From assembly GCA_005885285.1 (NCBI GenBank), contig VAZG01000400.1:1-50055 (forward strand): a stretch of DNA of 50,055 bases. The letters are read 5' to 3'. Source of the DNA: Alphaproteobacteria bacterium (GTDB lineage: Bacteria > Pseudomonadota > Alphaproteobacteria > Rhizobiales > Xanthobacteraceae). Shown one piece after another: positions 29,135 to 38,924 of the stretch. Under the pieces are notes generated by a model. That model made no database searches and was not told the DNA's origin. It was given only the letters and a program-made list of their open reading frames with translations. The stretch's first letter is position 1. Each line of letters opens with the position of its first letter. Made by a program: the position numbers and the translations under genes.

Positions 29135-29916
29135 GAAAAGCTCACGGGGATATCGAATTGCGGCTCGGACCATTTTACCAGCCGGGCACGCATCTTTTCG
29201 AACAAAGCGTCGAGGCCGATACCCATCGCGCCGACAATGATGATCATTGCGAACACCGTGTCGTACTGCCCCATGTCGAGCGCGTTGAACAGGATGTTTC
29301 CGGCGCCGGATTGCCGCGCGATCATCTCGCTGGTGATCATGGTGATCAGCGCCAGCACGAGGCCGGTGCGGCAGCCCGTCAGAATTTCCGGCAATGCGGC
29401 AGGCAGCACGATCCGCGTCATGCGTTGCGCCGCCGACAGTCCCATCGCGGCGCCCGACCACAGCATCTTTTCCTCGACCGCCTTTGCGCCTGCAAAGCTG
29501 TGATAGATCACCGGAAGGCTGACGCCGAGAAAGATCACCAGCGTCTTCGCGATGTCGCCGACGCCGAGCCAAAGCATGATGATCGGCATCAACGCGGCTT
29601 TCGGCACCGGATAGATCACCATCAGCAGCGGGTTGAAGAACGACGCCACGGTGCGGCTGCGGCCCATCATCAGCCCGAGCGGAATCGACATCGCGACCGC
29701 CACGCCAAAGCCGATCGCCATCCGGCGCAGCGACGCCAGGATGTTGATCAACGCTTCCTTGTCGCCAAGGATCAAGGGGATCGCGCGGATGGCTTCGATC
29801 GCGGTCGGGAAGCTGTCGTTGTTCAGCACCAGCGAGGTGGCCTGCCAGACCGCCAACAGGCCGAGGCAGGCGAGGACAGGCGTCGCGCGCGCGAGAACGG
29901 CACGAGCCGATATCAT
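29131..29916 (-). CDS. ABC transporter permease (NitT/TauT-type)
   Basis: WSGAAMGLSAAQRMTRIVLPAALPEILTGCRTGL EAA-loop; overlaps neighbours by 4 bp. Confidence 0.93.
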   Translation of the reverse strand: MISARAVLARATPVLACLGLLAVWQATSLVLNNDSFPTAIEAIRAIPLILGDKEALINILASLRRMAIGFGVAVAMSIPLGLMMGRSRTVASFFNPLLMVIYPVPKAALMPIIMLWLGVGDIAKTLVIFLGVSLPVIYHSFAGAKAVEEKMLWSGAAMGLSAAQRMTRIVLPAALPEILTGCRTGLVLALITMITSEMIARQSGAGNILFNALDMGQYDTVFAMIIIVGAMGIGLDALFEKMRARLVKWSEPQFDIPVSFS

Positions 29917-30758
29917 GGCGGCAACTCGTTTTCGTCGGCGTCGTCGAACATGCGCTCGATGTCGACGAGGTATTTCTGATAGCGTGGATCAAGCAGAAGC
30001 TCAGTGCGGCGGCGCGGACGCGGCAGATCGATATCAACGATCTGCCGGATACGGCCGGGCCCGCGCGTCAGCATCACGACCTTGTCCGACAGAAACACCG
30101 CCTCCTCGACCGAGTGCGTGACGAACAACACGGTCTTGCGGTCGCGCTCCCAGATGTTGAGCAGGTCGTTCTGCAGTCGCGTGCGCGTATGGGCGTCCAG
30201 CGCGCCGAAAGGTTCGTCCATCAAGAGCACGGCGGGATGATAGGCAAGGGTCCGCGCCAGCGCGACACGCTGCTTCATGCCGCCCGATAATTCCTTGGGG
30301 TAAAAATCCTCAAAGCCCTTGAGGCCGACCATCTCGATCAAGGCCCGGCTTTGCGCCTCGGCTTCCGCAGGCCTTACGCCTTGCTGTCGAGGCCCGTACA
30401 TCACGTTGCCAAGCACACTCTTCCAGGGAAACAGCGCGAACTCCTGAAACACCGGTCCGCGATCGGGACCCGGGCCCGTGATTGCCCTGCCTTTCACCTT
30501 CGCTAGCCCCTGGGTCGGATTGACGAAGCCGCCGACGATATAGAGCAATGTGGATTTTCCGCAGCCGGAAGGGCCGAGGATGGAAACAAAGGCGCCATCT
30601 TCGATGGTGAGCGAGATGTCCGACAAAGCGAGATGGTTTTGGCGCCCCGAGGTCTGAAAAGTCTGCGAGACATGGTCGATCTCGATCATGGCGGCGGCCG
30701 GCTTACGCGCCGGCTTCAGTTCCGCCTGAATATTCGATCGCGATGGCAATGCAGTCAT
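29913..30758 (-). CDS. ABC transporter ATP-binding protein (NitT/TauT-type)
   Basis: ILGPSGCGKSTLLYIVGGF, LSGGMKQRVALARTLAYHPAVLLMDEPFGALDAHTR. Confidence 0.95.
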   Translation of the reverse strand: MTALPSRSNIQAELKPARKPAAAMIEIDHVSQTFQTSGRQNHLALSDISLTIEDGAFVSILGPSGCGKSTLLYIVGGFVNPTQGLAKVKGRAITGPGPDRGPVFQEFALFPWKSVLGNVMYGPRQQGVRPAEAEAQSRALIEMVGLKGFEDFYPKELSGGMKQRVALARTLAYHPAVLLMDEPFGALDAHTRTRLQNDLLNIWERDRKTVLFVTHSVEEAVFLSDKVVMLTRGPGRIRQIVDIDLPRPRRRTELLLDPRYQKYLVDIERMFDDADENELPP

Positions 30759-30873
30759 TCCCGCTTCACCGGCACAACTTCCCTCCTGGCTTTCACTGGT
30801 CGGACGCAAACGTGATCATAGCTGAAAGCCACGGGGATTGGCGATGCGGCTTTCCTGCCAACCGCGTCTACTG

Positions 30874-32568
30874 CTAATCGAACCACGGCCACTCCGCTGC
30901 GCCCGCATGCGTGACTGCGCCGCCGGGGGCTTGACCGACCAAGCGTGCATATTTGGCAAGGGCGCCGGCGCGGTGCCGCGGCGGGCGCGGCTTCCAGGCC
31001 CGCCGCCGATCAACGAGTTCTTGCTCGTCCACCAAGACGTCCATGCAACGCGCGCCAGCATCGACCCTGATGCGATCGCCGTCGCGTACCAGCGCCAGCG
31101 GGCCGCCGATGAAGGCTTCAGGGGAGACGTAGCCGATACACATGCCGCGGGTGGCGCCGGAAAAACGGCCGTCGGTGATCAACGCAACTTTCTCGCCCAT
31201 GCCCTGCCCGTAGATCAGCGCGGTGACGCCGAGCATCTCCCGCATGCCGGGACCTCCAACCGGACCTTCATTGCGGATCACAAGCACGTCGCCAGCCGCA
31301 TAGTCCCGGTTACGAATGGCCCGGACGCAACCCTCCTCATCTTCGAATACGCGCGCGGTGCCTTCGAATACGGGATTCTTCAAGCCCGCGACCTTGATCA
31401 CCGCGCCGTCGGGACAGAGATTACCCTTGAGTACGGCCACCCCGCCATCGGGCATGATCGGCTTGCCGACGTGAAAGATGACCTCGCCATCAGGCCCATT
31501 CGCGCTGCCGTATTCTTCGGCAATCGTCTTGCCTGATATCGTGAGGCAAGTACCGTCGATATGGCCACTTTCAACCAGCGCGCGGATCACCACCGCGGCG
31601 CCGCCGACATCGTAGACATCCTTGGCAGTATACTTCCCGCCCGGCCGCAGATTGCCGATCAAGGGTGTGCGCGCGAACACCTCTCCGACGTCGTCGATCG
31701 TGAACTTTATGCCGGCTTCGTTGGCGAGCGCCGGCAAATGCAGCGCCGCATTGGTGGAGCCGCCGGTGGCCGCGACAATGGCAGCGCCGTTTTCCAAGGA
31801 TTTCCGCGTCACGATCTGGCGGGGCAGCGGACCTCCCCGCTCCAGCATTTGCATCACCAGACGGCCAGCATCGCGCGCGGCTTGCGCACGCTCGGCATAG
31901 ACGCCGGGGATCATCGACACGTTGGGCATGGTCAGGCCCATCGCCTCGGAAACCATCGCCATGGTGTTGGCGGTGAACTGTCCGGCACAGGCACCGATCG
32001 TCGGCAGGCAGGCGCGCTCGATGCCCTCAAGCGTCACCTGATCGATTTCGCCGGTCATGAAACCGCCGACCGCCTCATAGGAATCGAGCACGGTAAGCGT
32101 CCGCCCCTCGAACCCGCCGGGGAGCGCGCTGCCACCATAGATGAAGATCGATGGCACATTGCAGCGGATCATTCCCATCATCACGCCGGGAAGCGTCTTG
32201 TCGCAACCACCGAAACCGATCAGGGCGTCATAGGCCAGGCCGTGAACCACGGCTTCAATGGAGTCTGCGATCAATTCGCGTGAGAACAGCGAAAATTTCA
32301 TCCCCTCATGGTTCATGCTGATGCCGTCGGACACCGAAATGGTGGTGAACTCGCGAGGTGTACCACCCGCCTCGGCGATGCCCGCTTTCGCGGCCTCTAC
32401 CTGGAAATCGTGGGTCATGTTGCAGGGCGTCTGTTCGCCCTTCATGCTGACCACCCCGATCATGGGTTTGGCGAGCGCGGCGTCGTCTAGCCCCATCGCC
32501 CGCATGAAGGCGCGGTGAGGCGCCCGATCAAGGCCATCGGTCGTCACGCGGGATCGCCATTTCTTCAT
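30874..32568 (-). CDS. ilvD: Dihydroxy-acid dehydratase family protein (IlvD/Edd)
   Basis: [75 protein letters not shown]. Confidence 0.9.
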   Translation of the reverse strand: MKKWRSRVTTDGLDRAPHRAFMRAMGLDDAALAKPMIGVVSMKGEQTPCNMTHDFQVEAAKAGIAEAGGTPREFTTISVSDGISMNHEGMKFSLFSRELIADSIEAVVHGLAYDALIGFGGCDKTLPGVMMGMIRCNVPSIFIYGGSALPGGFEGRTLTVLDSYEAVGGFMTGEIDQVTLEGIERACLPTIGACAGQFTANTMAMVSEAMGLTMPNVSMIPGVYAERAQAARDAGRLVMQMLERGGPLPRQIVTRKSLENGAAIVAATGGSTNAALHLPALANEAGIKFTIDDVGEVFARTPLIGNLRPGGKYTAKDVYDVGGAAVVIRALVESGHIDGTCLTISGKTIAEEYGSANGPDGEVIFHVGKPIMPDGGVAVLKGNLCPDGAVIKVAGLKNPVFEGTARVFEDEEGCVRAIRNRDYAAGDVLVIRNEGPVGGPGMREMLGVTALIYGQGMGEKVALITDGRFSGATRGMCIGYVSPEAFIGGPLALVRDGDRIRVDAGARCMDVLVDEQELVDRRRAWKPRPPRHRAGALAKYARLVGQAPGGAVTHAGAAEWPWFD

Positions 32569-32630
32569 GCGCACGACTTCTCCGGACGGTCCGGCCTGAT
32601 AACGCCCAACGTTATCGCGAGGCAACGCTG

Positions 32631-33568
32631 CTATTGCAGCGGCGCGACGATGGTCGGGTGCTTGAACTGCGCGACATCCAGCTTCGGCAGCATCCCGGTC
32701 TCAGCATAGATGTCGAGCATCTTCTGGATCGCCGGGAAATTCGGCGCCGCGCCGGGATCGCGCCCGAAATCATTGTCCTTGAGGAGATATGTATCGAGCA
32801 CCGGTATCGGCGCCTTCAGCACTTCGGAAACCACTTTTAAAGTCTCTTCGCGGTTGGCAAGCGCCTTCTTCATGCCGGAGGTAATGTCGCGCACATAAGC
32901 CTTTACCGGGTGCCGCCCTTGGCCTCGGCGCGCGCCGCGAAAGGCTGGTTCATGTTGACGGCATCGACACGACCCTGGCGCAGCGGATCCTCGGAGACAG
33001 CGAAGCCAACCTCGACGAGCTTGATGTCCTTTGTCGGGTCGACCCCGTTTTGCTTCAAAAGCATGTTGAAGGGGCCTTGGGTACCGCCGCCGATCACCGA
33101 AATGCCGACGGTCTTGCCCTTCAGGTCGGCAATGGTCTTGATCGGCGAGTCATCCATGACCGCCCAATAGACCGAAAAACCGCCGGGCTTCTCGAACACG
33201 TGCTGCGCGACGATGTAGGCCTTGAGGTTACCGCCGACCACGCCATTGGCGAGTGATAGCGGCGCCTGGGTCGCGCAATCCAGCGCACCGGCGGCCAGCG
33301 CTTGCGTCATCGGCGCGGTACCCTGGAACTGCGTCCATTCGACATTGTAGGCCTTGCCGAGATCGGGGAATTCCGCCGGCCGGCGCATCATCCAGTATTT
33401 CGATTCCTCGGCCGGAATGGTCCAGCCGACACGGATCGTCTGTTGCGCCTGCGAACGACCCACGCTGCCAAGAACGCAAGCCATCGCCCCGGCCGCCAGG
33501 ACCAACTTCGCTACCAACCGCATCATCCGCACTCCGCGCTGTCCGGCGCCGACAGGCCCCATCGCCAT
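32631..33568 (-). pseudogene. ABC transporter substrate-binding protein (NitT/TauT-type), apparently frameshifted
   Basis: N-terminal ORF 32903..33718 (signal peptide, QQTIRVGWTIPAEESKYWMM..., ends ...RAEAKGGTR*) and C-terminal ORF 32631..32894 (VRDITSGMKKALANREETLKVVSEVL...) are adjacent in different frames; adding one base at the GGG run 32908-32910 joins them as ...AEAKGGTPVKAYVRDITSG... Confidence 0.82.
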
Positions 33569-33708
33569 CGTTTCTTCCGTAAACCTTTCATGGTTCAAAC
33601 AATCAGGCAAGCCATTGGCGGCTCGCCCGCATTCGCCCGATATGATCAGGATTTGTGCTAAGGGCTTACAGAGCAGGCGTTTCGACGTGAAGCTGAAGGA
33701 GAAGCGGA

Positions 33709-34602
33709 ATGACCGCACAACAGGCCGAAAAGCTCGGCTATCTCGGGCTAGGGATGATGGGATTTCCGATGGCGCGGCGGTTAATCAACGCCGGCCACGA
33801 TGTATCGGTCTGGAACCGATCGACCGGCAAGGCGGCCAGTCTGGTCGAGGCCGGCGCAAAGCTTAAGGCCCATCCGCGCGAAGTAGCCGACAGCGCAGCC
33901 GTGCTGTTCATGTGCGTCACCGATGCCGCAGCGGTGGAAGAGGTGGTGTTCGGCGGCGACGGCCTTGCCGCGGTGTCCGGCGCCGGAAAGCTGGTTGTCG
34001 ATTTTTCCTCAATCCACCCGGACGCAGCGCGCGATATCGCTGCTCGACTGAGGGCAGCCAATGGGATGGGATGGGTCGACGCCCCGGTGTCCGGCGGCAC
34101 CAAGGGCGCCGAAGAAGGCACGCTTGCGGTCATGGCGGGAGGCGATGTCGCTGACATCGAGAGGGTGAGGCCCTATGTTCTCGCGATGGCGCGACGGCTC
34201 ACCCACATGGGTCCGATCGGCGCGGGCCAGACTACGAAACTCTGCAATCAGGTGATTGTCGGATGCGCCATGGTGGTGCTCGCGGAAGCGACGCGGCTTG
34301 CGGTGAACGCCGGGATCGATGCGGGACGGTTGCCGGAGGCGCTGACCGGCGGCTTTGCCGATTCCATTCCGCTGCAACTATTCGTGCCGCGCATGGTGCA
34401 AAGCATTCATTCGCCGCCGCTCGGACGCATCTCGACGATGCTCAAGGATCTGGACACCGTGGCCGACGTTGCACGCAGCACCTCGAGCCCGGTTCCGATG
34501 GCGACGCTGGCAGGACAATTGTTCAGGCTAGCCAAATCGTTATGCGGCGAGGATGCCGATGCGCTCGAGATTTACAAGCTATCGGCTTCACACGTCAGTT
34601 GA
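33709..34602 (+). CDS. NAD(P)-dependent oxidoreductase, 3-hydroxyisobutyrate dehydrogenase family
   Basis: LGYLGLGMMGFPMARRLINAGHDVSVWNRS, VDAPVSGGTKGAEEGTLAVMAGG, GAGQTTKLCNQVIV. Confidence 0.94.
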   Translation: MTAQQAEKLGYLGLGMMGFPMARRLINAGHDVSVWNRSTGKAASLVEAGAKLKAHPREVADSAAVLFMCVTDAAAVEEVVFGGDGLAAVSGAGKLVVDFSSIHPDAARDIAARLRAANGMGWVDAPVSGGTKGAEEGTLAVMAGGDVADIERVRPYVLAMARRLTHMGPIGAGQTTKLCNQVIVGCAMVVLAEATRLAVNAGIDAGRLPEALTGGFADSIPLQLFVPRMVQSIHSPPLGRISTMLKDLDTVADVARSTSSPVPMATLAGQLFRLAKSLCGEDADALEIYKLSASHVS

Positions 34603-34687
34603 GCAGCGATCTAAACTCGACCTGATTGGGCCTACGCGGTCGCGAGGGTCAAGAAACCGATTGCGGCGGCGTCGAGGACGGCTACAA

Positions 34688-35881
34688 ATGTCTTTGGCAT
34701 CAAACTCCCAGAACTCAGGTTGCGCTGCAATGTACAACCCCGCCCGTGTCAAAATATCTCCCGAATTGCCCGTCCCCGAGCAAATGAAAGCCTGGGTGCT
34801 TGGCGGTCCCGATGAGCTGTTCCTGTGCGACAAGCCAACGCCGGTTCCGGGACGCGCCGAGGTGCTTGTGCGCATCAACGCTGTCGCGATCTGCGCGACC
34901 GACCTTGAAATCATCCACGTGGGGTCGCCCGCCCATATCAAGGGCGGCCTGCCCTTCAACAAGAACTTTACGCCGGGGCACGAATATATGGGCACGGTTG
35001 CAGCGCTCGGGCCGGATGTTGACGAGTTCGCGATCGGCGAGCGGGTGACCGTGGAAATCCATGCCGGTTGCGGTCAGTGCAAGCGATGTCGCCAAGGCAT
35101 GTACACCGCCTGCCTCAACTATGGAAAGCCCGAGAAGGGTCATCGCGCCAACGGCTTTACCACCGACGGCGGTTTTGCCGAATACGCGGTCAATCACATC
35201 AATACACTGGTGCGCGTGCCGGATACTATGAGCGACCCGGAAGCGACCCTGGTCGTTACCGCGGGGACCTCGATGTACGGTCTGACCGAGCTCGGTGGGC
35301 TCGTTGCCGGTGAAAGCGTGGTCGTGATCGGCCCGGGCCCGATCGGGTTGCTCGCGGTTGCCGTTGCAAAGGCGCTCGGCGCAAGCCCGGTGATCTTGAC
35401 GGGAACGCGCAACAAGCGCCTCGCGATCGGCCAGGAGTTAGGTGCGGATCGCGTGGTCAATATCAACGATGAGGATGCGGTCGGCATCGTAAGGCAGCTC
35501 ACCGGCGGGATCGGCGCGGACTATGTGATCGAATGCGCCGGCACGGAAACAACTATCAACCAAGCCATCCACATGACCAATCGAGGCGGGAAAATCTGTC
35601 TCGCAGCGTTTCCGCACGACCCAGTAACGACGGACATCGCGCATCTCATAAGAAACAATATTTATGTTTATGGCATTCGCGGTGAGGGTCGCAGCGCCAC
35701 CCACCGCGCCATGGAGTTGATGGCGGAAAAACGCTTCGATGCGACCAGGATTCACACTCACACATTCCCGCTCGCCGATCTGCCCACCGCGCTGCGTTAC
35801 GCCCGCGAACGGGTCGAAGACGCGATCAAGGTCGTGGTTACCAATGAGCAGGCGAGCGCAATTGCCAGCGCGGCGGAATAG
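34688..35881 (+). CDS. Zinc-dependent alcohol dehydrogenase family protein
   Basis: TPGHEYMGTVAALGPDVDEFAIGERVTVEIHAGCGQCKRCRQGMYTACLNYG, VVIGPGPIGLLAVAVAKALGA. Confidence 0.93.
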   Translation: MSLASNSQNSGCAAMYNPARVKISPELPVPEQMKAWVLGGPDELFLCDKPTPVPGRAEVLVRINAVAICATDLEIIHVGSPAHIKGGLPFNKNFTPGHEYMGTVAALGPDVDEFAIGERVTVEIHAGCGQCKRCRQGMYTACLNYGKPEKGHRANGFTTDGGFAEYAVNHINTLVRVPDTMSDPEATLVVTAGTSMYGLTELGGLVAGESVVVIGPGPIGLLAVAVAKALGASPVILTGTRNKRLAIGQELGADRVVNINDEDAVGIVRQLTGGIGADYVIECAGTETTINQAIHMTNRGGKICLAAFPHDPVTTDIAHLIRNNIYVYGIRGEGRSATHRAMELMAEKRFDATRIHTHTFPLADLPTALRYARERVEDAIKVVVTNEQASAIASAAE

Positions 35882-35891
35882 AAAATAAAAA

Positions 35892-35918
35892 AGCCCGCCC
35901 ACAAAATGTGGGCGGGCT
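35892..35918. terminator. Bidirectional Rho-independent terminator between convergent ADH (+) and Mo-hydroxylase (-) operons
   Basis: Perfect 12-bp stem AGCCCGCCCACA-aaa-TGTGGGCGGGCT, A-rich 5' flank (gaaaataaaaa) and T-rich 3' flank (cgttttgt). Confidence 0.93.
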
Positions 35919-36048
35919 CGTTTTGTCACTTCGGAAAATGGATTTAGCTGTACCCCGGCTCCGGGGCTTGCTAGCGCTCCTTGATGTCGTTGTCAGCCAT
36001 GGGTCCCTTCGGAGGGCTCCTCGAGCATGATCAGGTCGGGTTTGGCGA

Positions 36049-38445
36049 TCAGATTCGTGCCAGCGCCGTCAGGATAACCTGCGGCGTTAGCGGAATCTCT
36101 GTAACTACAGCACCGAACGGCCTCAGCGCGTCGTTGACCGCATTGACAACCGCCGCGGCCGCTCCTGCCGTGCCAGCCTCGCCTGCTCCCTTTGCACCCA
36201 ATTCAGTCTCTGCCGTCGGTGACACCACGTGGCCGACATCTATATCCGGCATTTCGGCAGCCATCGGAACCAGATAATCGGCCATGTTGGCGTTGGTGAG
36301 CTGGCCGCGCTCATCGTAGATGCATTTTTCGAACAGTGCCGCGCCCAACCCCTGCACTACGCCACCCCTAATCTGCTCATCGACCAGTTGCGCATTGATG
36401 ATGGTGCCGCAGTCTTCAACGACCCAATGTTTCAACAGCTTGATGAAGCCGGTCTGTGCGTCGAGCTCGAGCCACGAGGCCTGGACGCCATTGGTGAAGG
36501 CGAACGGATATTCACGCGGTACAAAATGGCGCGTCGCCATCAACTCGGGTTGGATGCCCGGCGGCAGCGTGTCGGGGCGGAAATAGACGATCCTGGCTAG
36601 CTCCTTTAGCTCGATGCGCGGCGTCCCATCATCGGCATCCACGACGCTATTATTGACGATGTCGAGTTCGGCCGCAGTGGATTGCAAGATCGCAGCCGCA
36701 ACGTCGAGGATGTTCTTGCGCAGCGCCTTGGCAGCCTGAAGCGCGGCCTCTCCGCCGATACCCGCACCGCGCGAGGCCCAAGTGCCGCCGCCATAGGGTG
36801 TGTTGTCGGTGTCGCCGAGAATGACGCGAACGAGTTCCATTGAAACGCCGAGCACGCTGCCGACGATTTGGGCCGTAAGTGATTCTGATCCCTGCCCCTG
36901 CTCGGTGATGCTGGTTTGACAGATCACTGATCCCTGCGCATCCAATCGGACTGCAACGCCGTCCTGCGAGGAGATCCTTGCGCCGCCCACACCGTAAAAT
37001 GCCGCGCTGGGGTTCGTGACCTCGATAAAAGTGGCTATCCCGATGCCGCGGTGGATATTGGCCTTGCGCAATTCGGCCTGCTCGGCGCGCAAGCGTTGAT
37101 AGTCCATCATGCCCAAGAGCTTGTCGAGCGAGGCATGGTGCGACAACTTCTCAAATCGCAACCCCGAAGGCGACGCACAGGGATAGGCATCGTCGGCGAT
37201 CAGATTGCGCCGGCGAATCTCGACCGGATCCATCCCGATCTTCATGGCCGCGAGATCGACCAGCCCCTCCGTCACCGAACATGCGATCGGGTGACCGACA
37301 GCGCGGTACTGGCACATGACGTTCTTGTTCTGCAACACAACGCGGGCCCGCGCGCGATAATTCTTCGTAACGTAAGGACCACCAACAAGGTTGACGATCT
37401 GGTTTGCTTCGATCGCGCTGGTGCGCGGATACATCGAATAGGGTCCGATTCCGGTCAGATCGTCGATCTCAAACGCTTTGATGGTCCCGTCGTGCTGGAC
37501 ACCGATTTTTCCCATGCAGCGATGATCGCGGGCATGAATATCGGTGTTAAAGCTCTCGACCCGGTCGGCGACAAACTTGATCGGCCGTCGCAACAGCTTC
37601 GACAATGCATAGGTTGCCATCTCGTCGGCATAGATATGGACCTTGATGCCGAAAGAGCCGCCGACATCCTTGCAGACCACGCGCACCTGCTGCTCCTGAA
37701 GCCCGAGATGCAGCGCCGCGATGTTCTGCACCATGTGCGGCGCTTGCGTGCCCTGATAGATCGTGAGCCGCGCTTCCGCAGCATTCCAGTCCGCCACCAC
37801 CGCCCTCGGTTCCAGCGTCACTCCGGTGTGCCGGCCAAAGATAAATTCCGTTTCCACAACCTCATCGGACTCGGCAAAGGCCTGATCGACGTGGCCCGCA
37901 TCGTGATTGCGCTCAAAAGCCAGGTTGTCGCCTAACACGGGATGAATGACCGGGATCTTCGGATCGAGCGCGGTGCGCATGTCGGTCACCGGCTCGAGCT
38001 CCTGGTACTCCACCGTGACGTGTTCCGCCGCGTCTTCCGCACCGGCACGACTGGTCGCGACTACCGCCGCGACAGCTTCGCCCTGCCAGCAGACGCGGTC
38101 GATCGCGATCGCACTTTGTGGCGCCGATTTCAAACCTTTCAGATGCGAGAGCACGCCAACCCACGGCGTGATGACGGCAGCAAGCTGCTTGCCCGTCACG
38201 ACGGCGATAGTGCCCGGTGATTGGTTGGCCGCGCTGGCATCAATTCCAATGATCCTGGCATGTGCATGCGGCGAGCGCAGGAACACGACGTGTGCCATGC
38301 GCGGTAGTTCGACGTCGCTGACGTAGAGCCCACGCCCCTGCAGCAATCGATCGAGATTGGGCCGCGGCACGGTCTTGCCGATATAAGAGTTCGGCCGGTC
38401 CAGTACCGAGAGTATCTCGCGATGTGCCGGTTTCGTCGTCATCAC
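36049..38445 (-). CDS. Xanthine dehydrogenase family protein, molybdopterin-binding large subunit
   Basis: VCKDVGGSFGIKVHIYADEMATYALSKLLRRPIKFVADRVESF, MCQYRAVGHPIACSVTEGLVDLAA, C-terminal GAGEAGTAGAAAAVVNAVNDAL. Confidence 0.93.
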   Translation of the reverse strand: MMTTKPAHREILSVLDRPNSYIGKTVPRPNLDRLLQGRGLYVSDVELPRMAHVVFLRSPHAHARIIGIDASAANQSPGTIAVVTGKQLAAVITPWVGVLSHLKGLKSAPQSAIAIDRVCWQGEAVAAVVATSRAGAEDAAEHVTVEYQELEPVTDMRTALDPKIPVIHPVLGDNLAFERNHDAGHVDQAFAESDEVVETEFIFGRHTGVTLEPRAVVADWNAAEARLTIYQGTQAPHMVQNIAALHLGLQEQQVRVVCKDVGGSFGIKVHIYADEMATYALSKLLRRPIKFVADRVESFNTDIHARDHRCMGKIGVQHDGTIKAFEIDDLTGIGPYSMYPRTSAIEANQIVNLVGGPYVTKNYRARARVVLQNKNVMCQYRAVGHPIACSVTEGLVDLAAMKIGMDPVEIRRRNLIADDAYPCASPSGLRFEKLSHHASLDKLLGMMDYQRLRAEQAELRKANIHRGIGIATFIEVTNPSAAFYGVGGARISSQDGVAVRLDAQGSVICQTSITEQGQGSESLTAQIVGSVLGVSMELVRVILGDTDNTPYGGGTWASRGAGIGGEAALQAAKALRKNILDVAAAILQSTAAELDIVNNSVVDADDGTPRIELKELARIVYFRPDTLPPGIQPELMATRHFVPREYPFAFTNGVQASWLELDAQTGFIKLLKHWVVEDCGTIINAQLVDEQIRGGVVQGLGAALFEKCIYDERGQLTNANMADYLVPMAAEMPDIDVGHVVSPTAETELGAKGAGEAGTAGAAAAVVNAVNDALRPFGAVVTEIPLTPQVILTALARI

Positions 38446-38924
38446 TTGTGCTCTCTGCGCGAGCGCGCCGTGGTCTCGACCGCGTCAACAATGGCCTGAT
38501 AGCCCGTACAGCGGCAGTAATTTCCGGAGAGATGCTCACGTATCTGCTCGCGGTCCGGCTCGGCTTGTTGCCGCAGCAAATCCTGCGCAGCCATCAGCAT
38601 TCCGGGCGTGCAATAGCCGCATTGGAGCGCGTTGCGATCACGAAATGCGGCCTGCAGGTCGGCCACTTCGCCGCTATCGGACAAGCCCTCGATGGTCTGG
38701 ACGGACGCACCGTGTGTCTGCACCGCCAGCATCAGGCAGGCGCGAACGATTTCGTTGTTTACGCGCACGGTACAGGCGCCGCACACCCCGTGTTCACAGC
38801 CGACATGAGTTCCGGTCAAATGCAGATGCTCACGCAGGAAGTCCGCGAGATTCAGTCGGGGCAAAACGTGCGTATCGACGCGCTCGCCGTTGACCTGGAG
38901 CGAAATGGGCATCGGCGCCGTCAT
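38442..38924 (-). CDS. (2Fe-2S)-binding protein, Mo-hydroxylase small subunit
   Basis: LTGTHVGCEHGVCGACTVRVN, QCGYCTPGMLMAAQDLL, NYCRCTGYQAIVDAV. Confidence 0.95.
   Translation of the reverse strand: MTAPMPISLQVNGERVDTHVLPRLNLADFLREHLHLTGTHVGCEHGVCGACTVRVNNEIVRACLMLAVQTHGASVQTIEGLSDSGEVADLQAAFRDRNALQCGYCTPGMLMAAQDLLRQQAEPDREQIREHLSGNYCRCTGYQAIVDAVETTARSRREHK

Noticed and set aside
28355-30037. 560-aa ORF as one protein
   Set aside because: The first ~300 residues are low-quality shadow sequence overlapping the real permease at 29131..29916; the true gene begins at MNARAFTTDVV (29134).
36049-38445. Annotation as form I carbon monoxide dehydrogenase (coxL)
   Set aside because: The loop is CQYRAVGHP, not the AYRCSFR motif of form I CoxL.
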